From Silanimonas lenta DSM 16282 (GTDB lineage Bacteria > Pseudomonadota > Gammaproteobacteria > Xanthomonadales > Xanthomonadaceae): DNA of 64,000 nucleotides. Under the pieces are notes generated by a model, which made no database searches, was not told the origin of the DNA, and saw nothing but the letters and a program-made list of their open reading frames with translations. Positions 52,240 to 62,240 of the stretch are shown here, in pieces. The DNA lies in assembly GCF_000429065.1 (NCBI RefSeq), contig NZ_AUBD01000005.1, forward strand, positions 186,001-250,000, read 5' to 3'. Numbering within the stretch: position 1 is the stretch's first letter; each line of letters begins with the position of its first letter. The position numbers and the translations under genes are program-made.

Positions 52240-53226
52240 TCAGTTGGTGATGGCCTGGCTCAGCTCGGCCCAGCCCGGCGGCGTCGGCCAGGCCGCCTCC
52301 TGATGGCCTGCCAGCACCCGCTGCAGGTCGTGGCGGTCGAGCTGCGGGGCGATCTGGCGCAGCAGGTCGAAGGCATAGCGGCGCAGCACCCGCTCCTTCG
52401 GCACCACCGCCCAGGCCGTGCACTCGGGCAGCACGGGCGGGGCCGGCAGGGCCACCAGGTCGGCATCGGCCACCGCGCTCACCGCCATCTCGGCGAGGAT
52501 GCCCACGCCGAGGCCGGCACGCACATAGGTCTTGATGAGGTCGGCGTCGTGGGCGGTCATGGCCACCTTGGGCGCCAGCCCGGCCTCGCTGAATACCCGG
52601 CGCAGCGAGCTCTCGGGATGGCTGGTGCTGTGGTAGCTCACCAGCGGATGGGCGGCGAGTTCGGCGAGTGTCGGCGCCCGGCCAAGGCCGGCCAGCGGAT
52701 GCGCCTTCGGCACCAGCACCAGCCGCCGCCAGCGGTAGAGCGGGATGGCATGGCCGCCGGCCGGCACCGTGCCCACGCTGCTGACGATGGCGATGTCGGC
52801 CTCGCCGCGGGCGAGCTGCGGCAGTACCTCGTTGTCGGCCAGCGACTGCAGCTGCACGCCCACCCTCGGGTACTGGCGGTTGAGCGCGGCGATCGCGGCC
52901 GGCAGCACGAAGCGCGCCTGGGTGTGGGTGGTGGCGAGCTGCAGGGTGCCCACCGCCTCGCCGCGCTGGTTGGCGGCGAAGGCGCGGATGTTCCCGGCCT
53001 CGGCCACGGCGCGGCGGGCATGGGCCAGCACCACCGTGCCGGCCTCGGTGAGCGATTCCAGGCTGCGGCCCTTGCGCTGGAACAGCAGGAAGCCCAGCTC
53101 GTCCTCCAGTGCCTTGAGCTGCTTGGAGATGCCGGGCTGGGTGGCATGCACCTTCTCGGCCGCCTGGGTGATGTTCAGGCCGGCATCGACGATGGCGATG
53201 AAGTAGCGGAGCTGGGTGAGGGTCAT
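52240..53226 (-). CDS. CysB/Cbl-type LysR transcriptional regulator
   Basis: A 328-residue LysR-family regulator. The N-terminal winged helix (MTLTQLRYFIAIVDAGLNIT, HATQPGISKQLKALE) and the effector domain (TTHTQARFVLPAAIAALNRQYP) are closest to CysB/Cbl proteins, including the TTHTQARY-like segment thought to bind N-acetylserine, sulfate or APS. It should activate sulfur-assimilation genes when cysteine is low. It converges on cysH and diverges from cysG. CysB versus Cbl cannot be decided from sequence alone. Confidence 0.9.
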   Translation of the reverse strand: MTLTQLRYFIAIVDAGLNITQAAEKVHATQPGISKQLKALEDELGFLLFQRKGRSLESLTEAGTVVLAHARRAVAEAGNIRAFAANQRGEAVGTLQLATTHTQARFVLPAAIAALNRQYPRVGVQLQSLADNEVLPQLARGEADIAIVSSVGTVPAGGHAIPLYRWRRLVLVPKAHPLAGLGRAPTLAELAAHPLVSYHSTSHPESSLRRVFSEAGLAPKVAMTAHDADLIKTYVRAGLGVGILAEMAVSAVADADLVALPAPPVLPECTAWAVVPKERVLRRYAFDLLRQIAPQLDRHDLQRVLAGHQEAAWPTPPGWAELSQAITN

Positions 53227-53283
53227 GGCGGGAGAAGGGGGAAGCGGACGTAAGACCGGCGTCGCCGGCCTTGATTCATCTAT

Positions 53284-53310
53284 TCATCTCGATGAAACGA
53301 TAAATATCGC
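53284..53310. promoter_or_regulatory. Palindromic operator candidates between the LysR gene and cysG
   Basis: Two adjacent dyads stand out in an AT-rich patch: TTCATC-TC-GATGAA (53284-53297) and CGATA-AA-TATCG (53298-53309). They lie in the 204-base divergent gap. A near copy (TTTTCATCGCGATAAAG) occurs upstream of the metX riboswitch. Confidence 0.5.
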
Positions 53311-53390
53311 CCGGCGTCCAGTCCTTCCTGATAACCGGAGGGCATGATGAGGGGCCGAGCGGGCATTTCCGGCCCCGGCCCGCCCCGGCC

Positions 53391-53396
53391 TAGCGT
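53391..53396 (+). promoter_or_regulatory. -10 candidate for cysG (TAGCGT)
   Basis: GGCCTAGCGTGGAGCCC lies 35 bases before the cysG ATG. The flanks resemble GGGCTATCGTGGCCCC upstream of metX. No -35 is visible. Confidence 0.35.
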
Positions 53397-53430
53397 GGAG
53401 CCCGGCCCCTTCCGCCCGTCCTGCCGCCTC

Positions 53431-54885
53431 ATGCCCGCCCCGCTCTTCCCCGTCTTCCTCGATCTTGCCGGCCGCCGCGTACTGCTGGTGGGCGGCGGCG
53501 CGGTGGCACGGCGCAAGGCCGAGGCCCTGCTGGAGGCCGGCGCCCGGCTCGTGGTGGGCGCACCGGCCCTCGAGCCCTGGCTGGCCCGGGCCGCCGCCGA
53601 AGGCCGGCTGGAACACCGCGCCGGGCACTTCGACCCCGACTGGCTGGAGGGCGTCTGGCTCGCCATCGCCGCCACCGACGATGCCGCGGTGAATGCCGCC
53701 GTGGCCCGGGAGGCCGGGGCGCGGCGGATCTGGGTGAACGTGGTGGACGAGGCCCCGCGCTGCAGCTTCCAGGTGCCCGCGCGCATCGAGCGCGGCCCGC
53801 TGCAGATCGCCATCAGCAGCCGTGGCGAGGCGCCGATGCTGGCGCGCTGGCTGCGCGAGAAACTCGAAACCGAGCTCGATCCCGGGCTGGGTCGGTTCGC
53901 CGAATGGCTGGGCAGCAAGCGCGCGGCCCTGCGGGCCCGCTTCCCCGATCCGGTGCGCCGGCGCCAGGTACTGGAGGCCCTGCTGCGCGGCCCGGCCAGC
54001 GATGCCCTGCGCCGCGGCGATACGGCCACGGCCGAGCAGGCCCTCGACGCCGCCCTCGCCGAAGCGCCGGCGGCGCAGGGCCGGGTGATCCTGGTCGGCG
54101 CCGGCCCGGGCGATCCTGGCCTGCTCACCCTGCGCGGCCTGCGTGCGCTCAACCAGGCCGACGTGATCCTGCACGACCGCCTCGTCAGCCCCGAGGTGCT
54201 GGCCCTGGCCCGCCGCGATGCCGAGCGCATCGAAGTGGCGAAGGAGGCCGGCACCCATCACGTCACCCAGCAGCGCATCCACGAGCTGCTCGTGGAGCAC
54301 GCCCGCGCCGGCCGCACCGTGGTGCGGCTCAAGGGCGGCGATCCCTTCGTGTTCGGCCGCGGCGGCGAGGAGCTGGAGGCCCTGCGTGCGGCCGGCATCC
54401 CCTACGAGGTGGTGCCCGGCATCACCGCCGCCCTCGCCTGCGGCGCCTACAGCGGCATCCCGCTCACCCACCGCGGGCACGCACAGTCGGTGCGCTTCGT
54501 CACCGCCCACTGCCGCGACTCCATCGACACCCTCGACTGGGCCGCGCTGGCGCAGGAGCGCCAGACCCTCGCCGTCTACATGGGCGTGCAGGGCCTCGCC
54601 ACCCTGCGCGAACGCCTGCTGGCCCATGGCCGCGCCGCCAGCACCCCCTTCGCCCTGGTGGAGAATGGCAGCCGCCCGGAACAGCGCGTGCTGCTCGGCA
54701 CCCTGGGCGAGCTGCCCGAGCGCGCCGCCGCTGCCGGAATCCGCTCGCCCGCCCTGCTGATCCTCGGCGAGGTGGCTGCCCTCGGCGCCCGCCTGCACTG
54801 GTTCGGCGCGGCACCGATCACGCACCGCCTCGCCCCCGGCGCCGAAGCCCCTGCCGCAGCGGCGCGCTCCACGCTCGCCGCCTAG
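53431..54885 (+). CDS. cysG: Siroheme synthase (uroporphyrinogen methyltransferase/dehydrogenase/ferrochelatase)
   Basis: A 484-residue trifunctional enzyme making siroheme, the cofactor of CysI. The N-terminal Rossmann part starts at [21 protein letters not shown] (split here; residues about 7-27) and carries dehydrogenase/ferrochelatase activity. The C-terminal SUMT part has [18 protein letters not shown] near 213-230, [17 protein letters not shown] and [21 protein letters not shown]. The ATG at 53431 gives the usual N-terminus; an earlier in-frame ATG at 53344 would cover the promoter. Confidence 0.95.
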   Translation: MPAPLFPVFLDLAGRRVLLVGGGAVARRKAEALLEAGARLVVGAPALEPWLARAAAEGRLEHRAGHFDPDWLEGVWLAIAATDDAAVNAAVAREAGARRIWVNVVDEAPRCSFQVPARIERGPLQIAISSRGEAPMLARWLREKLETELDPGLGRFAEWLGSKRAALRARFPDPVRRRQVLEALLRGPASDALRRGDTATAEQALDAALAEAPAAQGRVILVGAGPGDPGLLTLRGLRALNQADVILHDRLVSPEVLALARRDAERIEVAKEAGTHHVTQQRIHELLVEHARAGRTVVRLKGGDPFVFGRGGEELEALRAAGIPYEVVPGITAALACGAYSGIPLTHRGHAQSVRFVTAHCRDSIDTLDWAALAQERQTLAVYMGVQGLATLRERLLAHGRAASTPFALVENGSRPEQRVLLGTLGELPERAAAAGIRSPALLILGEVAALGARLHWFGAAPITHRLAPGAEAPAAAARSTLAA

Positions 54886-54950
54886 GGCGCACGCGGCCCC
54901 GTTCTCCTCACTCCCGCCAATCCTTCCCCTCCGTTCCAGCGAGACCCGCC

Positions 54951-55937
54951 ATGGCCCTCTACGACAGCCTCCTCGACACCATCGGCCGCACGCCCATCGT
55001 CCGCCTGCACCGCCTGCCGCCGAAGCACGTCGAGCTCTACGTGAAGCTGGAAGCCTTCAATCCCGGCGGCTCGGTGAAGGACCGCCTCGCGCTTGCCATC
55101 GTGCTCGATGCCGAACGGCGCGGCCTGCTGAAGCCCGGCGACACCATCGTCGAGGCCACCTCGGGCAATACCGGCGTGGCGCTTGCCATGGTGGCCGCGG
55201 CCCGCGGCTACAAGTTCGTGGCGGTGATGACCGAGACCTTCTCGGTGGAGCGCCGCAAGCTGATGCGCGCCTACGGCGCGAAAGTCATCCTCACCCCGGC
55301 CGCCGAGCGCGGCAGCGGCATGGTGCGCAAGGCCGAGGAACTGGCGAGGAAGCACGGCTGGTTCCTCGCCCGGCAGTTCGAGAACGAGGCCAACCCGGCC
55401 TGGCACCGCAGCACCACCGGGCCCGAGATCCTGCAGGACTTCGTGGGCCGGCGGCTCGACTACTTCGTCTCCGGCTGGGGCACCGGTGGCACCCTCACCG
55501 GCGTGGGCCAGACCCTCAAGCTCGCCCGCCCCGAGGTGAAGATCATCAGCAGCGAACCCGCCGGCGCCCAGCTGCTCGGCGGCAAAGACTGGCAGCCGCA
55601 CAAGATCCAGGGCTGGACCCCGGACTTCGTGCCCGCCGTGCTCGACCGCTCGGTGGTGGATGCCATCAAGCCGGTGGACGACCTGCTGGCCCGCGACACT
55701 GCCCGCCGCCTCGCCACCGAGGAAGGGATCTTCGTCGGCCTCTCCGCCGGCGCCACCCTGGCCGCCGCGCTGGAAGTGGCGAAGGAAGCGAAAGAAGGCT
55801 CGGTCATCCTCGCCATGCTGCCCGACACCGGCGAGCGCTACCTCAGCACGATCCTGTTCGAGGGGATCAGCGAGGGCTCGGACGACGAGTGGCTGGCGGC
55901 GCTGGACGCCGGAACGGCCCCGGGGAAGGCAGCCTGA
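54951..55937 (+). CDS. cysK: Cysteine synthase (O-acetylserine sulfhydrylase)
   Basis: A 328-residue PLP enzyme that makes cysteine from O-acetylserine and sulfide. The PLP lysine is K43 in NPGGSVKDR, the substrate loop TSGNTG is at 70-75, and the PLP phosphate loop GTGGT is in SGWGTGGTLTG. SAGAT near the C-terminus fits. It lies 65 bases after cysG, probably on the same transcript. CysK and CysM types are hard to separate by eye; the length favours CysK. Confidence 0.92.
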   Translation: MALYDSLLDTIGRTPIVRLHRLPPKHVELYVKLEAFNPGGSVKDRLALAIVLDAERRGLLKPGDTIVEATSGNTGVALAMVAAARGYKFVAVMTETFSVERRKLMRAYGAKVILTPAAERGSGMVRKAEELARKHGWFLARQFENEANPAWHRSTTGPEILQDFVGRRLDYFVSGWGTGGTLTGVGQTLKLARPEVKIISSEPAGAQLLGGKDWQPHKIQGWTPDFVPAVLDRSVVDAIKPVDDLLARDTARRLATEEGIFVGLSAGATLAAALEVAKEAKEGSVILAMLPDTGERYLSTILFEGISEGSDDEWLAALDAGTAPGKAA

Positions 55938-55970
55938 GCGGGGCGCGGCGTGATGCCGAAAAATCATATC

Positions 55971-56018
55971 TTTTCATCGCGATAAAGGGATGACACGAGG
56001 CGGCGCCAGGGCTATCGT
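55971..56018 (+). promoter_or_regulatory. metX promoter with upstream palindromic motif
   Basis: ATGACA (55990-55995) and TATCGT (56013-56018) are separated by exactly 17 bases, and initiation would fall just before the riboswitch P1. Directly upstream, TTTTCATCGCGATAAAG resembles the operator candidates at cysG, so a sulfur regulator may act here in addition to SAM. Confidence 0.55.
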
Positions 56019-56028
56019 GGCCCCACTT

Positions 56029-56145
56029 CCCATCCAGACCGGCTGAGGGACAGGCCCGAAGACGCCGGGGCAAGCACCGCCACCCACCGAGGCGGAACGC
56101 TGCCAATGCCTGCGGCGGGGCCCTCGGGCCATGCCGGCCGATGGG
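56029..56145 (+). promoter_or_regulatory. SAM-I (S-box) riboswitch
   Basis: The S-box core is readable: CTGAGGGACAGGCCCGAAGA, then CGCCGGGGCAAGCACC, and later GCTGCCAATGCC. P1 can form from CCCATC (56029-56034) with GATGGG (56140-56145). When SAM binds, the downstream metX-metB genes should be repressed. The 78-base platform contains an 8-bp hairpin (GGTGCCTG with CAGGCACC, 56152-56172) and a GGAG Shine-Dalgarno at 56212-56215 but no T run, so translational control is more likely than termination. Confidence 0.85.
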
Positions 56146-56223
56146 TCGCCCGGTGCCTGTCCCCCAGGCACCCGCGCGGCCCCATGCCGGCCGCCGCAGG
56201 GGATGGGCCACCGGAGCCCCGCC

Positions 56224-57297
56224 ATGCCCCTCGCCGCCCTCGATTCCCCCGCCCAGGTTTCGCCCTCCCCGCCCGCATCGCCTCCCGACGCCCCCCGGCG
56301 CGAAGGCGTGCTCGCCACCCGACTCGCCCTGCGCCGGGCCGGCGTACAGCGCCTGCACCTGCGCTGGCGGCTCATCGGCGCCGAGGGCGCACCGGTGCAT
56401 GCCGTGCTCGGCGGCATCTCGGCCACCCGCCATGTCGCCGCCGTGGCGAAGGACGAACCCGCCGGCTGGTGGCAGGCGCAGGTGGGGCCGGGCCGGCCCT
56501 TCGACCTCGCGCGCTGCCGGGTGCTCAGCTTCGACTGGGTGGGCCGCGACGGCAGCCTCGACGCCCCCATCGCCACCCAGGACCAGGCCGATGCACTGGC
56601 CGTGCTGCTCGACCACCTCGGCCTTGCCCGCCTGGCCTCCGTCGTCGGCAGCAGCTATGGGGCGATGGTGGCGCTCGCCTTCGCCGAGCGCTACCCGGCC
56701 CTGGTCGAGCGCCTGGTGCTGATCAGCGGCGGCGACCGCGCCGACCCCTATGCCGCGGCCTGGCGAGCCCTGCAGCGCAGGGTGCTGGAGCTGGGCCAGG
56801 ACCGCCCCGAGGCGGTGGCGCTCGCCCGCCAGTTCGCCATGCTGAGCTACCGCACGCCGGAGGAGTTCGCCCAGCGCTTCGATGCGGAACCCCGCTGGCA
56901 GGACGGCCGCCTGCGCTGCGCCGCCGAGGACTACCTCGAGGCCGCCGGCGCGCGCTTCGCCGCGGTGTTCAGCCCGATCGCGTTGCGCCGCCTCTCCGAA
57001 TCGATCGACCAGCACCGGGTCGATCCGGCGCGCATCCGCACCCCGGCCACGGTGATCGCCGTCGAGGAAGACCGGCTGGTGCCCCTGCCAAGCCTGCGCC
57101 GGCTGGCCCTTGCGCTTGGCGGCCCTGCCGAGTTCGCGGTGATCCGCTCGCTCTACGGCCACGACGCCTTCCTGAAGGAGCCCGAGCAGATCGCCCGCCT
57201 GCTTTCCCGGGCACTCGCTCCACGGGCCGGCGCGACCATGCCGCCCTCCGTTCCCCATTCTTCCCCGCTCCTCTCGCCGCCCGAGGCCTTTGCATGA
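56224..57297 (+). CDS. metX: MetX-type homoserine O-acyltransferase
   Basis: A 357-residue alpha/beta-hydrolase-fold enzyme that acylates homoserine for methionine synthesis. The nucleophile elbow is GSSYG with Ser144; the acid is Asp283 (VEEDRLVP) and the base His313 (YGHDAF). In Xanthomonadales related enzymes use succinyl-CoA (MetXS), which would suit the cystathionine gamma-synthase downstream; the acyl donor is inferred. The N-terminal 25 residues are Pro/Ala-rich. The ATG at 56224 follows GGAG and lies behind the SAM riboswitch; its stop overlaps metB by 4 bases. Confidence 0.88.
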   Translation: MPLAALDSPAQVSPSPPASPPDAPRREGVLATRLALRRAGVQRLHLRWRLIGAEGAPVHAVLGGISATRHVAAVAKDEPAGWWQAQVGPGRPFDLARCRVLSFDWVGRDGSLDAPIATQDQADALAVLLDHLGLARLASVVGSSYGAMVALAFAERYPALVERLVLISGGDRADPYAAAWRALQRRVLELGQDRPEAVALARQFAMLSYRTPEEFAQRFDAEPRWQDGRLRCAAEDYLEAAGARFAAVFSPIALRRLSESIDQHRVDPARIRTPATVIAVEEDRLVPLPSLRRLALALGGPAEFAVIRSLYGHDAFLKEPEQIARLLSRALAPRAGATMPPSVPHSSPLLSPPEAFA

Positions 57298-58487
57298 GCC
57301 GCTTCGAACCCGCCACCCGCGCCGTGCGCGCCGGCATCGACACCGACACCGCCCACGGCGCGGTGGTGCCGCCGATCGTGCTGTCCTCCAACTTCAGCTT
57401 CGCGGCCTTCGGCGAGAAGCGGCGCTACGACTACACCCGCAGCGGCAACCCCACCCGCGACCTGCTGGGCGAGGCGCTCGCCGGACTCGAGGGCGGAGCG
57501 GGCGGCATCGTCACCGCCACCGGCATGGCGGCGATCACCCTGGTGCTGAGCCTGCTCGAGCCGGGCCAGCGCCTCGTCGTGCCGCACGATGCCTACGGCG
57601 GCAGCTGGCGCCTGTTCAATGCGCTGGCGAAGAAGGGCGCCTTCGAGCTCCTCACCATCGACTTCACCTGTCCGCGCCAGCTCAGCCAGGCGCTCGACCC
57701 GGCCCCGGCCCTGGTCTGGATCGAGACGCCCTCGAACCCGCTGCTGCGCATCACCGATCTGCGCTTCGTCGCCGAAGCGGCGAAGCGCGTGGGCGCCCTC
57801 GTGGTGGTCGACAACACCTTCCTCTCGCCGGCCCTGCAAACCCCCCTCGACTTCGGCGCCGACCTCGTGGTGCATTCGACCACGAAGTACATCAACGGCC
57901 ACAGCGACGTGGTGGGCGGCGCGGTGGTGGCCAGAACGCCGGAACTGCACGAACGCCTCACCTGGTGGGCCAATGCCCTCGGGCTCACCGGCTCGCCCTT
58001 CGACGCCTTCCTCACCCTGCGCGGGCTGCGCACCCTCGATGCCCGCCTGCGGGTGCACCAGGAGAACGCCGGGGCGCTGGTGGTGCGGCTCGTCGGCCAC
58101 GAGGCGGTGGCCGCGGTGCATTACCCGGGCCTTCCCAGCCACCCCGGGCATGCGCTGGCGGCCCGGCAGCAGCGCGGCTTCGGCGCCATGCTGAGCTTCG
58201 AGCTGCGCGGCGGCGCGGCGGCCGCCCGGGCCTTCTGCGAGGGCCTGCGCCACTTCACCCTCGCCGAATCGCTGGGCGGCGTGGAGAGCCTCGTCGCCCA
58301 TCCCGCCACCATGACCCATGCCGCCATGAGCCCCGAGGCCCGCGCCGCCGCCGGCATCGGCGAGGGCCTGCTGCGGCTCTCGGTGGGCATCGAGCACCAC
58401 CGCGACCTCGAGGCCGACCTCGCGGCCGGGCTGGCGCGGGCGGCCCGGGTGGCCGCGGCGGCCGGGCGCGAAGCGGCCTCGGGCTGA
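57294..58487 (+). CDS. metB: Cystathionine gamma-synthase (trans-sulfuration PLP enzyme)
   Basis: A 397-residue PLP enzyme joining acyl-homoserine and cysteine into cystathionine. Signatures include [20 protein letters not shown] from 47, [11 protein letters not shown] from 141, and the PLP lysine K198 in [29 protein letters not shown] near the C-terminus is typical of the Cys/Met metabolism family. MetZ (direct sulfhydrylation) is the main alternative; the sequence and gene pairing favour MetB. Confidence 0.9.
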   Translation: MSRFEPATRAVRAGIDTDTAHGAVVPPIVLSSNFSFAAFGEKRRYDYTRSGNPTRDLLGEALAGLEGGAGGIVTATGMAAITLVLSLLEPGQRLVVPHDAYGGSWRLFNALAKKGAFELLTIDFTCPRQLSQALDPAPALVWIETPSNPLLRITDLRFVAEAAKRVGALVVVDNTFLSPALQTPLDFGADLVVHSTTKYINGHSDVVGGAVVARTPELHERLTWWANALGLTGSPFDAFLTLRGLRTLDARLRVHQENAGALVVRLVGHEAVAAVHYPGLPSHPGHALAARQQRGFGAMLSFELRGGAAAARAFCEGLRHFTLAESLGGVESLVAHPATMTHAAMSPEARAAAGIGEGLLRLSVGIEHHRDLEADLAAGLARAARVAAAAGREAASG

Positions 58488-58540
58488 GGCGGCGCCACGC
58501 GGGGCCTGCGCCGCCCCCGAGCCGGGGCCCGGCGCGGATT

Positions 58541-58549
58541 TGCTAGGCT
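58541..58549 (+). promoter_or_regulatory. Extended -10 candidate for valS
   Basis: TGCTAGGCT, identical to the element upstream of the AGCS symporter, lies 54 bases before the valS ATG. Confidence 0.4.
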
Positions 58550-58573
58550 TGGCGCCCCTTTACGAGACCTTCC

Positions 58574-58593
58574 GACCGGCCCAGGGGCCGGTC
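58574..58593 (+). promoter_or_regulatory. Leader hairpin immediately before valS
   Basis: A perfect dyad, GACCGGCCC (58574-58582) with GGGCCGGTC (58585-58593), ends 9 bases before the valS ATG. It covers the place where a Shine-Dalgarno would be, and none is visible in the remaining CGCGCCGC. Confidence 0.45.
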
Positions 58594-58602
58594 GCGCGCC
58601 GC

Positions 58603-61413
58603 ATGGACAAGAGCTTCGAGCCCAGCACCTTCGAATCGAAGTGGTACGCCCACTGGGAAGCCACCGGCCTGTTCAAGCCCTCCGGCGATGCCTCGAAGCC
58701 GGCCTACAGCATCCTGCTGCCGCCGCCGAACGTCACCGGCACCCTGCACATGGGGCATGCCTTCCAGCACACCCTGATGGACACGCTCATCCGCTACCAC
58801 CGGATGCGCGGCTTCGACACCCTCTGGCAGCTCGGCACCGACCATGCCGGCATCGCCACCGAGATGGTGGTCTCGCGCAACCTGCACCTCGCGGGCAAGG
58901 GCGAGACCCGCGACGGCCTCGGCCGCGAGAAGTTCATCGAGAAGGTCTGGGAGTGGAAGCAGGAGTCCGGCGGCACCATCGAGCGGCAGATGCGCCGCCT
59001 CGGCAGCTCCGGCGACTGGTCGCGCAGCGTGTTCACCATGGACCCGATGCCCTCGAAGGCCGTAATCGAGACCTTCGTGCGCCTGTACGAGCAGGGCTAC
59101 ATCTACCGCGGCAAGAAGCTGGTCAACTGGGACCCGGTGCTGAAGACCGCGATCTCCGATCTCGAGGTAGTGAGCGAGGAGGAGAACGGCCACCTGTGGT
59201 CGATCCGCTACCCGCTGGTCGACGCCACCTACGAGCACGTCGAGCGCGATGCCGAGGGCAACGTGACCCTGCGCGAGACCCGCGACTACCTCGTGGTCGC
59301 TACCACCCGCCCGGAGACGATGCTCGGCGACGTCGCCGTGATGGTGCACCCCGAGGACCCGCGCTATGCCCACCTCGTCGGAAAGCAGGTGCGCCTGCCG
59401 CTCTGCGGCCGCACGATCCCGGTGATCGCCGATGCCTACGTCGACCGCGCCTTCGGCACCGGCGTGGTGAAGGTGACCCCGGCGCACGATTTCAACGACT
59501 ATGCGGTGGGGCAGCGGCACGGCCTGCCGATGATCAACCTGTTCACCGACACGGCACACCTCAACGACGCTGCACCGGAACGCTTCCGAGGTCTCGACCG
59601 CTTCGAGGCGCGCAAAGCCGTGCTGGCGGAACTGGAAACCGAGGGCCTGCTGGTCGAGGCCAGGCCGCACAAGCTGATGGTGCCGCGCGGCGACCGCACC
59701 GGGCAGGTGATCGAACCCTACCTCACCGACCAGTGGTTCGTGAGGATGGACGAATTCGCGAAGAAGGGCCTCGAGGCGGTGGAAAGCGGCCGCGTGCGTT
59801 TCGTGCCCGACACCTGGACCAGCACCTACCGGCACTGGCTGGAGAACATCCAGGACTGGTGCATCAGCCGCCAGCTCTGGTGGGGCCACCGCATCCCGGC
59901 CTGGTACGACGAGGCCGGCCGGGTCTACGTCGGCCGCGACGAGGCCGAGGTGCGGGCAAAGCATGGCCTCGGAGAAAACGTGGCCCTGCGCCAGGACAGC
60001 GACGTGCTGGAGACCTGGTTCAGCTCGGCCCTCTGGCCACATGCCACCATGGGCTGGCCCGATCCCGAGGCCATGGCCGCGCGCGGCTTCGACCGCTACC
60101 TGCCCTCCTCGGTGCTGGTCACCGGCTTCGACATCATCTTCTTCTGGGTGGCCCGGATGATCATGATGACCGGGCACTTCACGGGCGAGGTGCCGTTCAA
60201 GGACGTCTACATCACCGGCCTCGTCCGCGACAAGGACGGCCAGAAGATGTCGAAGTCGAAGGGCAATGTGCTCGACCCCATCGACCTCATCGATGGCATC
60301 AGCCTCGAGGCGCTGGTCGCCAAGCGCACCAGCGGCCTGATGAAACCGAGCGACGCGCCGAAGATCGAGAAGGCCACACGCAAGGAATTCCCGAACGGCA
60401 TCCCGGCCTTTGGCGCCGATGCCCTGCGCTTCACCTTCGCTTCGCTCGCCACCCATGGCCGCGACATCAAGTTCGACCTCGCCCGCTGCGAGGGCTACAA
60501 GAACTTCTGCAACAAGCTGTGGAACGCGGCGCGCTTCGTGCTGATGAACACCGAGGGCTTTACGGCCTCGGGTGTGCCCACCCCGACCACGGACGCCGAG
60601 CGCTGGATCCTCGACCGCCTGCAGCAGCTGCTGCGCGAGGTGGAGGTGCAGTTTACCGCCTACCGCTTCGACCTCGCTTCGCAGGCCATGTACGAGTTCG
60701 TGTGGAACGAGGTCTGCGACTGGTTCCTCGAGCTCGCCAAACCCGCCCTGCAAGGCGGTGATGCCGCCGCCATCGCCTCGACCCGCCATACCCTGCTCTA
60801 CGTTCTCGAGCAGAGCCTGCGCGTGCTGCACCCGCTGATGCCCTTCATCACCGAGGAGATCTGGTCGCACGTCGCGCCGAAGCTCGGCCTCGGCGGCGGT
60901 TCGATCAGCGTGCAGGCCTACCCCGCCTTCGATGCCGCGCTCACCGACGCCCGTGCCGCGGCCGACATCGAGTGGCTCAAGTCCGTCATCAGCGCCCTGC
61001 GCTCGATCCGCAGCCAGCTCGGCGTGCCGCCGGGCAAGGCCGTGCCCCTGCTGCTCTCGGGCAAGGGCGATGCGGCGCAGATCGAGCGCCATTCGGGCGG
61101 TCTCAAGTTCCTCGCCCGGCTCGAGTCGATCGGCTGGGTGCAGGGCGACCCGCCGCCGGCCGCCGCCGCGGTGCTCGGCGAACTCACCCTGCTGGTGCCG
61201 CTCGAAGGCCTCGTCGATCTGGAGGCCGAGCGCGCCCGGCTCGACAAGGAGATCAGGCGCGTCGAGGGCGAGATCGCCAAGTGCCAGGGCAAGCTGGGCT
61301 CCGGGACCTTCGTGGCCAATGCGCCGGCGGCCGTGGTCGAGCAGGAGCGCCGCCGCCTCGCCGAATGGACGACGATGCTGGAGGGCCTGAAGGCCAACCG
61401 CGGGCGCCTGTAA
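58603..61413 (+). CDS. valS: Valyl-tRNA synthetase
   Basis: A 936-residue class I synthetase. The HIGH motif appears as HMGH at 49-52 and KMSKS is at 548-552. The editing (CP1) domain includes [13 protein letters not shown], and a C-terminal coiled coil ([20 protein letters not shown]) ends the protein as in other ValRS. Start [19 protein letters not shown] is canonical. It stands alone: metB ends 115 bases upstream and a hemolysin III gene follows after 88 bases. Confidence 0.97.
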   Translation: MDKSFEPSTFESKWYAHWEATGLFKPSGDASKPAYSILLPPPNVTGTLHMGHAFQHTLMDTLIRYHRMRGFDTLWQLGTDHAGIATEMVVSRNLHLAGKGETRDGLGREKFIEKVWEWKQESGGTIERQMRRLGSSGDWSRSVFTMDPMPSKAVIETFVRLYEQGYIYRGKKLVNWDPVLKTAISDLEVVSEEENGHLWSIRYPLVDATYEHVERDAEGNVTLRETRDYLVVATTRPETMLGDVAVMVHPEDPRYAHLVGKQVRLPLCGRTIPVIADAYVDRAFGTGVVKVTPAHDFNDYAVGQRHGLPMINLFTDTAHLNDAAPERFRGLDRFEARKAVLAELETEGLLVEARPHKLMVPRGDRTGQVIEPYLTDQWFVRMDEFAKKGLEAVESGRVRFVPDTWTSTYRHWLENIQDWCISRQLWWGHRIPAWYDEAGRVYVGRDEAEVRAKHGLGENVALRQDSDVLETWFSSALWPHATMGWPDPEAMAARGFDRYLPSSVLVTGFDIIFFWVARMIMMTGHFTGEVPFKDVYITGLVRDKDGQKMSKSKGNVLDPIDLIDGISLEALVAKRTSGLMKPSDAPKIEKATRKEFPNGIPAFGADALRFTFASLATHGRDIKFDLARCEGYKNFCNKLWNAARFVLMNTEGFTASGVPTPTTDAERWILDRLQQLLREVEVQFTAYRFDLASQAMYEFVWNEVCDWFLELAKPALQGGDAAAIASTRHTLLYVLEQSLRVLHPLMPFITEEIWSHVAPKLGLGGGSISVQAYPAFDAALTDARAAADIEWLKSVISALRSIRSQLGVPPGKAVPLLLSGKGDAAQIERHSGGLKFLARLESIGWVQGDPPPAAAAVLGELTLLVPLEGLVDLEAERARLDKEIRRVEGEIAKCQGKLGSGTFVANAPAAVVEQERRRLAEWTTMLEGLKANRGRL

Positions 61414-61501
61414 CCCCCGACGGGCGCCGGGCTGAACGGCCCCCTCCGCCGCCCCTCGGCCGCACTGGCGGACCCGCTCCGTTTCGGGCAGGGTGCGCGC
61501 C

Positions 61502-62164
61502 ATGACCGACCTCAACCTCCATGGCCTGGCCCACGCCCTGCGCGACGAGCGCTGGAGCGCGATCACCCATGGCGCGGGAGCGGTGCTCTCGGTGGCCGGG
61601 GCGGCGGTGCTGATCACCCTCGCCGCCCTCTGGGGCGATGGCTGGCAGCTCGCCAGTGCGATCGTCTTCAGCACCACCCTGGTGCTGCTCTATACCGCCT
61701 CCACCCTGTACCACGCCGCGCCCTTCAAGACCGCGCTGAAGGCCCGCCTCAAGCTGCTGGACCACTGCGCGATCTACCTGCTGATCGCCGGCACCTACAC
61801 CCCGGTCACCCTGGTCGGCCTGCGCGAGCACGGCACGGGCTGGTGGCTGTTCGGCGCGATCTGGACCCTGGCCATCGGCGGCGTGGTGTTCAAGCTGCTG
61901 ACCCGGGGGCGATTCAGGCTGCTCTCCACCCTGATCTACATCGCCATGGGCTGGCTCGCCATCGTCGCCATCAAGCCGATGACCGAGCAGCTCAGCAGCT
62001 GGGCCCTGCTGTGGATCTTCTCCGGCGGCGTGGCCTACACGCTCGGCACCCTGTTCTACCTGAGCCGGCGCATCCGCTACACCCACACCATCTGGCATGG
62101 CTTCGTGCTGGCCGGCAGCGGCCTGCACTTCGCGGCGGTGGCGACGCAGGTCTGGGGGCACTGA
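61502..62164 (+). CDS. Hemolysin III family (YqfA/PAQR-like) membrane protein
   Basis: About 220 residues with seven predicted hydrophobic helices. The conserved features of the HlyIII/PAQR family are present: STLYHA with its His, LLDHCAIYLLIAGTYTP, and the C-terminal HTIWHGFVLAGSGLHF with two metal-ligand-type His. Despite the name, most members are not proven toxins. It converges on rimI across about 200 bases that contain palindromes. Confidence 0.88.
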   Translation: MTDLNLHGLAHALRDERWSAITHGAGAVLSVAGAAVLITLAALWGDGWQLASAIVFSTTLVLLYTASTLYHAAPFKTALKARLKLLDHCAIYLLIAGTYTPVTLVGLREHGTGWWLFGAIWTLAIGGVVFKLLTRGRFRLLSTLIYIAMGWLAIVAIKPMTEQLSSWALLWIFSGGVAYTLGTLFYLSRRIRYTHTIWHGFVLAGSGLHFAAVATQVWGH

Positions 62165-62240
62165 GCCGCGCGCATATCTCGTGCAGACGGCGGTCGCGGG
62201 CGAGCCTGCCTGCCGCGTGCGGCATTTCGCTCTTCCCTCG

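Noticed and set aside
58543-61677. A 1044-codon minus-strand open frame opposite valS
   Set aside because: It mirrors the valS codons, has no recognisable motif and low-complexity composition; a GC-driven shadow.
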